From Bacteroidota bacterium (GTDB lineage: Bacteria; Bacteroidota; Bacteroidia; Chitinophagales; Chitinophagaceae): a DNA stretch of 64,000 bases. The position numbers and the translations under genes were made by a program. Positions within the stretch are counted from its first letter, which is position 1, and each line of letters opens with the position of its first letter. Below the pieces are notes generated by a model. That model saw only the letters and a program-made list of their open reading frames with translations. It was not told where the DNA came from and did no database searches. The stretch is taken from contig JAFAGR010000096.1 in assembly GCA_023422565.1 (NCBI GenBank), positions 25,976-89,975 on the forward strand, given 5' to 3'. Positions 59,055 to 64,000 of this stretch are shown here, piece after piece.

Positions 59055-59465
59055 ATGACAGCTGAAATTGAATACACCGGAAATTTAAGGTGCAAATGCA
59101 CGCACCTGCAAAGCGGCAGTGAAATTGAAACTGATGCGCCTACCGACAACCGCGGAAAGGGCGAAAGGTTCAGTCCTACAGATTCCGTATGCGTTGCACT
59201 CGCTACCTGCATGATAACCACCATGGGAATTCGGGCAACAGATATGGGTATAGAACTAAAAGGCAGCAGGCTCGGCGTAACCAAACATATGTTAAGCGAC
59301 CCAAGAAGAATCGGCGCGATCGACATTGTACTTGATTTGAAAACCGAAAATCCGATAGAAGATAAAGACAAGACATACCTTCAACATATCGGAGATAATT
59401 GTCCCGTGATGAAAAGCATTCATCCGGATGTGCAGGTGAGTGTGCAATATAAATGGCTCAATTGA
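59055..59465 (+). CDS. OsmC family protein
   Basis: A 136-residue member of the OsmC/Ohr peroxidase-like family, starting at the ATG at 59055 (MTAEIEYTGNLRCKCTHLQS). The first expected catalytic Cys is in DSVCVALATCMITTMG and the second in GDNCPVMKSI, about 60 residues later, so thiol-based reduction of organic peroxides is plausible. A longer frame from 58971 lacks family similarity. The stop codon is followed immediately by a short 7-bp array. Confidence 0.9.
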   Translation: MTAEIEYTGNLRCKCTHLQSGSEIETDAPTDNRGKGERFSPTDSVCVALATCMITTMGIRATDMGIELKGSRLGVTKHMLSDPRRIGAIDIVLDLKTENPIEDKDKTYLQHIGDNCPVMKSIHPDVQVSVQYKWLN

Positions 59466-59752
59466 TTTACGAGTTACGGTTTACGATTCATTGTTGTCCG
59501 GTTAAATTTATAAAATTAAAAATGGTCTTCAATGCCAGATTTTTTCCGGGTTTTTAGTTTTATCCGTGTTGAAGATCATAGGACACGAAGATCCACGGAG
59601 GAACGGAGGTCCACAGAGTAATGAATATGAATCAATTTGGAAGATTTCCGGTCACCCTCGTGGTCTTTTGTATTTCTTCGTTTCTTTGTGTGAAATTTCC
59701 CTTCAATCTGAAATCAAGCCCCCAACTTTCGACTACCAACTAAACCCCTTTC
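59466..59752. repeat. Repeat-rich spacer: 7-bp units plus inverted 9-bp arrays
   Basis: The 287-base gap between OsmC and DUF2851 contains a four-unit 7-bp array (59466-59493, TTTACGA-like), a four-unit 9-bp array (59581-59616, for example GGACACGAA), a second four-unit 9-bp array in the opposite orientation (59656-59691, for example TCTTTGTGT), and three further 7-bp units (59722-59742). No gene or terminator is supported here. Confidence 0.6.
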
Positions 59753-61009
59753 CTACTTTAATATCTTAACGCCCAAATTGCACTGCAAACATTTTCTCTC
59801 GTTACAATATCTTTTTCCAAGAAATATGAGCGCCTGCGAGTCGAAGGCATTCGCATTTAAAAACCCGGCATCGGCAAAGGTCCTGATTATCCTATTATTT
59901 TCAGGAGGAATCAATCTTAACCAGTCCGTAGCTTTATTCATCATCCCGGGCGACTGTATATGCCTGCCATACGCATATAGAAAAGGTAGAAATGTATTGA
60001 TAAGGATGTTCCGCCTCATCTCTTCGCCAAGTTTCTTTTCGCCAAAAGCGGCTTCTTCATCAGGCTTATAATGATATTGCCAATAACTTCCGGCAGTAAT
60101 GTGTAAAAGGCTGTCTAATTCTTTTAACGAGCCGGCATCGCGGATAGAGGCGAAAATATGTTTTTGCTTCGTGACAAATTCCGCCAGCTGAACCAGCCTG
60201 ATGGTGGGAAAATTCGCGGGGCGCATTCTTAAAAAATAAAGCGGTGCATCGGGTTTAACGAGATTGAACTTTTTGGCTAGAAAATGATATTCTTTTTGAA
60301 GCATCGCCGGGTATTTGTCAACGAAAGTTTTAGACAACACGCCTGCCTGACCCAGAAGCAAGCCTTCAACTGCATGCGGATGCTGCCTGATTTTCTCTAT
60401 CACTCTCCAGGGAACAGATACCGCAATGGATTCAAAGGAAGAATTGTTCACAGGCGTGCCGAAATTTGCGGAAACCATCCTCCACAATACTTCTTCGAAG
60501 TGATAATTGCAACGTTTTAAATTTTCAAAAATTGAAAGGCATTTATCATTCCATTTTTCCAAAAGCATTCGTTCGTTGCACATTGCAAAATCTTCCGGAT
60601 CCAAAACATTTAAATGTTGCCTGCACGGAAGCGAATCGCCCATTGCTCCCAGTCTTGAATGTGTTTCTATAATGGAGCGCGAAATTCTTCCTTCCAGGCT
60701 CACTGTGGGAATGGCTCTTTCTTCGGCCTTACCATCCGCTTCCATCACCACATGCAGAATAACATTGTCGTAATGCTCATCAGCACTATGCCCGTGCTTT
60801 TTCCAATCGGTTTCCTTCAAATGAAGTTCAACATTGCCTGCCCACAAAGTTTCGTTTATGCGTAACCGTGCGTTTAAAAAATCGGGGCCCTGGTTGGTGT
60901 TCAAGGTTCCCTGGAATAAGATAGCCACCTTTTCGCCATTTGTAGTGGCGAGGTTTCGCTGATTAAACCGGAGCTGCTGCCATATAAATTGAAACAACTT
61001 TTCGTTCAT
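59753..61009 (-). CDS. DUF2851 family protein
   Basis: A 418-residue protein of a Bacteroidota family with no known function. The start NEKLFQFIWQQLRFNQRNL and the GTLNTNQGPDFLNARLRI and VELHLKETDWKKHGH segments are typical of its nuclease-like N-terminal part. Four Cys near the end (RYCNERKCLQCNLG) could bind a metal. It is the last gene on the minus strand before the repeat-rich spacer, 141 bases after maf. Confidence 0.87.
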   Translation of the reverse strand: MNEKLFQFIWQQLRFNQRNLATTNGEKVAILFQGTLNTNQGPDFLNARLRINETLWAGNVELHLKETDWKKHGHSADEHYDNVILHVVMEADGKAEERAIPTVSLEGRISRSIIETHSRLGAMGDSLPCRQHLNVLDPEDFAMCNERMLLEKWNDKCLSIFENLKRCNYHFEEVLWRMVSANFGTPVNNSSFESIAVSVPWRVIEKIRQHPHAVEGLLLGQAGVLSKTFVDKYPAMLQKEYHFLAKKFNLVKPDAPLYFLRMRPANFPTIRLVQLAEFVTKQKHIFASIRDAGSLKELDSLLHITAGSYWQYHYKPDEEAAFGEKKLGEEMRRNILINTFLPFLYAYGRHIQSPGMMNKATDWLRLIPPENNRIIRTFADAGFLNANAFDSQALIFLGKRYCNERKCLQCNLGVKILK

Positions 61010-61150
61010 GCGAAGATGAAAGTAGAAGAAAGCGCACCGCGATAAAAGGGAGGCGCCCGAAAAGTACGAAAAGGAGGTAGGGATAAAAATCAGGTTCTTC
61101 CCGATTTAAAACCGGATTAATGGCAGTATTAATTGCCGATCCAAAATCTT

Positions 61151-61717
61151 TCAAATCAATTTCTCTAATTCTCGATAAACCCTGTTCACCGGAAGTCCCA
61201 TTACATTATAAAAATCGCCTTCTATCTTTTTTATTCCCACCACTCCTACCCACTCCTGAATGGCATAGGCGCCGGCTTTGTCATACGGCTTATGGCGGTC
61301 CACATAAAAACTTATTTCCTCATCGCGCAGTTCATTGAACCATACGCGCGTTTCATCATAAAGGCAATTCACTTTTTCGCCATACAAAATGCAAACGCCC
61401 GTGATCACCAAATGTTCTCTTCCCGACAATAACTTTATCATCGAAATCGCCTGCTCCCTGTCCGCCGGTTTTCCTAACAACCGGTTGTTGCAAACAACAA
61501 CGGTATCCGCGGCAACAATTGGACGTGATCCGGCCCTTTCTTTTACGGCAAGTGCTTTTTCCCGGGCAATGTGCATTGCTGCTTCCGGAAAACTCAATCC
61601 CGGTGGAAATGACTCATCTGTGTCGGCCACCATCACTTCAAAATTCACCTCTGCCCATTCGAGCAATTGCTTTCGTCTTGGAGATTGAGAGGCTAGAATT
61701 ATCTTATCAACCATCAT
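61151..61717 (-). CDS. maf: Maf-like nucleotide pyrophosphatase
   Basis: Hydrolyses non-canonical or UTP/dTTP-type nucleotides to the monophosphates. The 188 residues begin with the signature IILASQSPRRKQLL and contain DTVVVCNNRLLGKPADR and KPYDKAGAYAIQ with the catalytic Asp-Lys. Its ATG overlaps the stop of the UbiA-family gene by one base, so translation is coupled. The subgroup (YhdE/YceF) is not settled. Confidence 0.93.
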   Translation of the reverse strand: MMVDKIILASQSPRRKQLLEWAEVNFEVMVADTDESFPPGLSFPEAAMHIAREKALAVKERAGSRPIVAADTVVVCNNRLLGKPADREQAISMIKLLSGREHLVITGVCILYGEKVNCLYDETRVWFNELRDEEISFYVDRHKPYDKAGAYAIQEWVGVVGIKKIEGDFYNVMGLPVNRVYRELEKLI

Positions 61718-62679
61718 TAAATTGTTAGAAAGAAAAACATGGAAAGTATGCCCGTAAGCATGATCAGCTTCACGAGTTTACTGAGTTGATGAAAATGCTC
61801 AGCCGTGAAGGCTTTCTTAAGATTTAATAAGAAGCGAAGCATAGGCACTAGAATCAACGCAAAAACATACAGCGCGCCCCATCGCCATCCCGATTGGAAA
61901 GCATAGAAGGCAGCGATGGATACTGCGGCAATCAGCACAGCCATCCACACGGCAACAAATACCTTCGCTGCGGGCATTCCCCAGGCGATAGGCATTGTGC
62001 GGCAATTATATCGCGCATCGCCGATCACATCTTCCATATCTTTTACTACTTCACGAACCACAGATAAAATGAAAGCAAAGCCTGCGTATACGAGCGTTAT
62101 CTTAAAAAATTTTCGGATGTTGAAGGGGTAGCCAGCGTTGTCCCATCCCTCAAAATGCACAGGACGAGCTCCGGTAAAAAAGTAGATCACTACTATCACC
62201 CAGGCTGTTAGTGCCGCGATAATTATATTGCCTAAAAGCACTTTTTTCTTGAATGTGGTTGAATAAACCCAAAGCAGGAAGACACACACAATGTTGCCAA
62301 TACCGATGATATAGTTTCCGGTTTTCCAACTAATGTAAAAACTCAACGCAACACCAAGAAGAGAAAATAAAAGATGCCACAATATCGCCCAGCGGCGCTT
62401 GACAATTCGATCTACCACAACGCGATTAGGTTTATTGACCGAATCGATCTTCAGGTCGAAATAATCATTTATTACATAGCCGCCGGCAGCGATCAATACA
62501 GAAGCTGCGCACAATATGTAAAAGAGAAAAATTCTGTCACCGGAAAAATAAAAGTCTGTATCACTTCCGTCTGCCAGCAAGTGCCGGAATACGCAATAAT
62601 AAAACAACACTTGTGTAAGGAGAATAAAACACAGGTTCGGCCAGCGCACTAAACGAAAAAAGGCTCCGATTGTTCTCAT
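61717..62679 (-). CDS. UbiA family prenyltransferase (geranylgeranylglycerol-phosphate type)
   Basis: An integral membrane prenyltransferase of 320 residues with about nine helices. The first Asp-rich motif is NDYFDLKIDSVNKPNRVV, and the second lies in DMEDVIGDARYNCRTMPIAWG. The sequence type is the one annotated in Bacteroidota as geranylgeranylglycerol-phosphate geranylgeranyltransferase; the real substrate in bacteria is uncertain and no paired GGGP synthase is in this window. It overlaps maf by one base and lies 14 bases after the KdsC-like gene. Confidence 0.9.
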   Translation of the reverse strand: MRTIGAFFRLVRWPNLCFILLTQVLFYYCVFRHLLADGSDTDFYFSGDRIFLFYILCAASVLIAAGGYVINDYFDLKIDSVNKPNRVVVDRIVKRRWAILWHLLFSLLGVALSFYISWKTGNYIIGIGNIVCVFLLWVYSTTFKKKVLLGNIIIAALTAWVIVVIYFFTGARPVHFEGWDNAGYPFNIRKFFKITLVYAGFAFILSVVREVVKDMEDVIGDARYNCRTMPIAWGMPAAKVFVAVWMAVLIAAVSIAAFYAFQSGWRWGALYVFALILVPMLRFLLNLKKAFTAEHFHQLSKLVKLIMLTGILSMFFFLTI

Positions 62680-62693
62680 GCTAAATCCGGCAG

Positions 62694-63218
62694 TTATATT
62701 TTTGATTGAATGGCAGTATCGTTGTGCCAGTGGCCATTTAGTTTCATCACTTTTTCTATCACGTCTCTAACACAGCCCTCGCCCCCGCTCACAGGCGATA
62801 TATACTTTGAGATCTGCCTTATTTCGGCTACGGCATCTGTTGGGCAACACGCAAGCCCCACCATCTGCATCACTTCATAATCCGGAATATCATCGCCCAT
62901 GTACAATACCTCATCCCATTTCAAATTCTTTTCGGTGACAAAACGAATCAAAACATCTTTTTTATTTTTTACGCCAAGCGACACATCACCAACTCCAAGT
63001 TTTTCAAGCCTGAGTTTTACGGCCGGCGATGCCCCGCCTGATATAACGCACACCAGGTAACCTTGTTTCACCGCGAGTTGAAGGGCGTAACCGTCTTTGA
63101 TGTTCATTCTCCGCACAAGTTGCCCATCGTCCATTACCAGTACGGAACTGTCGGTAAGCACGCCATCTACATCAAGCACAAAAGCCTTTATTTTTTTAAA
63201 TGCCGGAAGTACGTTCAT
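62694..63218 (-). CDS. KdsC-like HAD phosphatase
   Basis: A HAD-family hydrolase resembling 3-deoxy-D-manno-octulosonate 8-phosphate phosphatase. I start at the ATG at 63218 (MNVLPAFKKIKAFVLDVDGV, 174 residues), because an ATG nine codons upstream (63245) adds non-conserved residues. The nucleophile motif is VLDVDGVLTDSS, motif II VISGGAS, and motif III/IV YMGDDIPDYEVMQMVG. It leads the operon with the UbiA-family gene, maf and DUF2851. Specificity for Kdo-8-phosphate fits with lpxK in the window but is inferred. Confidence 0.88.
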   Translation of the reverse strand: MNVLPAFKKIKAFVLDVDGVLTDSSVLVMDDGQLVRRMNIKDGYALQLAVKQGYLVCVISGGASPAVKLRLEKLGVGDVSLGVKNKKDVLIRFVTEKNLKWDEVLYMGDDIPDYEVMQMVGLACCPTDAVAEIRQISKYISPVSGGEGCVRDVIEKVMKLNGHWHNDTAIQSKI

Positions 63219-63331
63219 ACTGCAATCTATTAAGACTTGCGGCAAACCTACAAGATATATGGCAAATGGTAACCGGGCGCATTAAGTTATTACTAAGAGT
63301 GAAAGCATTACTTTTGCTGCATCCTGCATTA

Positions 63332-63982
63332 ATGAAAACCTTTATGTTTCCAGCACGAAAAACCGCGACGCTTTTTATTGTCCCCGCTATTATAACCTGC
63401 ATGGCCGGTTGCAGAGATAACAAACCAAAGGTTACTCCCGGACCGGTGCTTTATAAAAAAGATACCGCCGCGGTAGCAGGTAAGGTGAAAATGAAAGCGC
63501 CCATCATCAACATTATTGATACTGTAACTTTAAAGCAAACCATATTGGTGGTGAAAGACAGCGCATCTTCCAGCCAGGCCGTTGGTGAAAAAATGGCGCA
63601 CATCTTTGATTCAATTCTCCCAAAACTTGCTAAGGAAAAAAAGGTGGAAATAATTGGTCCGAAAATGGCCTGGTACAGAAGCAGTACAAAACCATTTTTC
63701 TTTGAGGCCGGCTACCCGGTTGATAAAGCCCCTTCCGGCAAACTTCCTAAAAAAGTGCAGGTGAAAAACCTCGCGCAAGACAGTGCAGTGATCGCTCATT
63801 TCTTCGGCCCGTACGATCTTACCTACCAGGCTTACGAAGCGCTGACGGAATGGATGAAGGACAGAAAGAAAAAACGCAGCGGCGCGGCCTATGAAATTTA
63901 CATTGGTAACACTATAGACCCCGACGGAAGGCCGGTTGATCCGTATCGAGTGCAAACGGATATTGTGTTTCCGCATAAATAG
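63332..63982 (+). CDS. Lipoprotein with GyrI-like (AraC effector-binding) domain
   Basis: A 216-residue exported protein, starting at the ATG at 63332 (a second ATG is at 63344). The signal ends with a lipobox at ITCMAGC. Residues 90-215 form a GyrI/SOUL-type small-molecule-binding fold, with EAGYPVDKAPSGKLPKK, VIAHFFGPYDLTYQAYEALTEWM and the final DPYRVQTDIVFPH. The domain is usually fused to AraC regulators, but here it is tethered outside the cytoplasm, so its ligand and role are unknown. The reading frame continues upstream to 63200, opposite the start of the KdsC-like gene, without family support. Confidence 0.8.
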   Translation: MKTFMFPARKTATLFIVPAIITCMAGCRDNKPKVTPGPVLYKKDTAAVAGKVKMKAPIINIIDTVTLKQTILVVKDSASSSQAVGEKMAHIFDSILPKLAKEKKVEIIGPKMAWYRSSTKPFFFEAGYPVDKAPSGKLPKKVQVKNLAQDSAVIAHFFGPYDLTYQAYEALTEWMKDRKKKRSGAAYEIYIGNTIDPDGRPVDPYRVQTDIVFPHK

Positions 63983-64000
63983 GAAGACAGGGTGCTGGGT

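Noticed and set aside
60963..61154. A 63-codon minus-strand frame starting with TTG that overlaps the maf stop by four bases and has a hydrophobic middle
   Set aside because: The stop-start overlap and hydrophobic stretch suggest a small membrane protein, but it overlaps the start of DUF2851 by 47 bases and has no known relative, so it is not called.
1..64000. Search for tRNA, rRNA, tmRNA, insertion sequences, prophage or integrase genes
   Set aside because: No T-loop-like GTTCGAATC segments in spacers, no transposase or integrase-like proteins, and no spacer large enough for the large structural RNAs.

Overview
The window is a 64 kb piece of a Bacteroidota chromosome, most likely from the family Chitinophagaceae. 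The evidence is: several genes typical of that phylum (DUF3276/PUR-type protein, DUF3822, tandem DUF1599, a BT_3928-type DoxX protein, DUF2851, a geranylgeranylglycerol-phosphate-type UbiA transferase, a YqaE protein with a signal peptide); a short primary sigma factor with no region 1.1; and promoters of the Bacteroidota form TTTG-N18..20-TAnnTTTG rather than TTGACA/TATAAT. Shine-Dalgarno sequences are mostly absent. I found no tRNA, rRNA, CRISPR array, prophage, insertion sequence or defence locus. Almost all of it is densely packed housekeeping DNA.

Layout. 0-5 kb: end of an ABC exporter, DUF3276, then (minus) glucose-6-phosphate isomerase and threonine aldolase, then rpoD. 5-11.5 kb (mostly plus): trxB, folB, a TPR/RMDN-like protein, a MATE pump (minus), DUF3822-rsmD, 5-formyl-THF cyclo-ligase, lpxK. 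11.5-15.7 kb (minus): a DbpA-like helicase and gyrA. 15.9-22.5 kb: a saccharopine-dehydrogenase-like enzyme (plus), then a minus-strand block of cobB, DUF4349, EVE, a CCG iron-sulfur protein, ribH, a TPR membrane protein and pdhA. 22.7-30 kb: recF (plus), then DUF721/DciA-like, TraB/GumN, UbiD, pdhB and thiolase (minus), plus a small membrane protein. 30-44 kb: ABC exporter, PepSY-like lipoprotein, YqaE, dppB-like permease, BT_3928, DUF1599, folP, FKBP, NrnA, ndk, a pair of M16 peptidases, xseB-xseA. 44-48 kb: duplicated-domain lipoprotein, cardiolipin synthase, arginase-family enzyme. 48-57 kb: TPR-glgB-glgC-glgA (minus) divergent from a sugar MFS transporter and a ROK sugar kinase. 57-64 kb: lipA, a beta-rich secreted protein, OsmC, DUF2851, maf, a UbiA prenyltransferase, a KdsC-like phosphatase and a GyrI-like lipoprotein.

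How the genes connect. The sugar transporter, ROK kinase, pgi and the glg operon together describe uptake of a sugar, its phosphorylation, and its diversion to glycolysis or glycogen. pdhA, pdhB and lipA all serve the pyruvate dehydrogenase complex. folB, folP and the cyclo-ligase serve folate; lpxK and the KdsC-like phosphatase serve lipopolysaccharide.

I did not find a convincing undescribed multi-gene system. The most unusual signal is non-coding: a scattered family of degenerate short-period tandem arrays (7, 8 and 9 bp units) in gene-end spacers, several running into the neighbouring stop codons. Other points worth checking are an Asp-to-Gly change in the RsmD catalytic motif, loss of zinc cysteines in the ROK kinase, an xseA gene whose conserved N-terminus lies upstream of any standard start codon, terminator-like hairpins embedded in the coding ends of opposing genes, and Ala at the quinolone-critical Ser83 position of GyrA.
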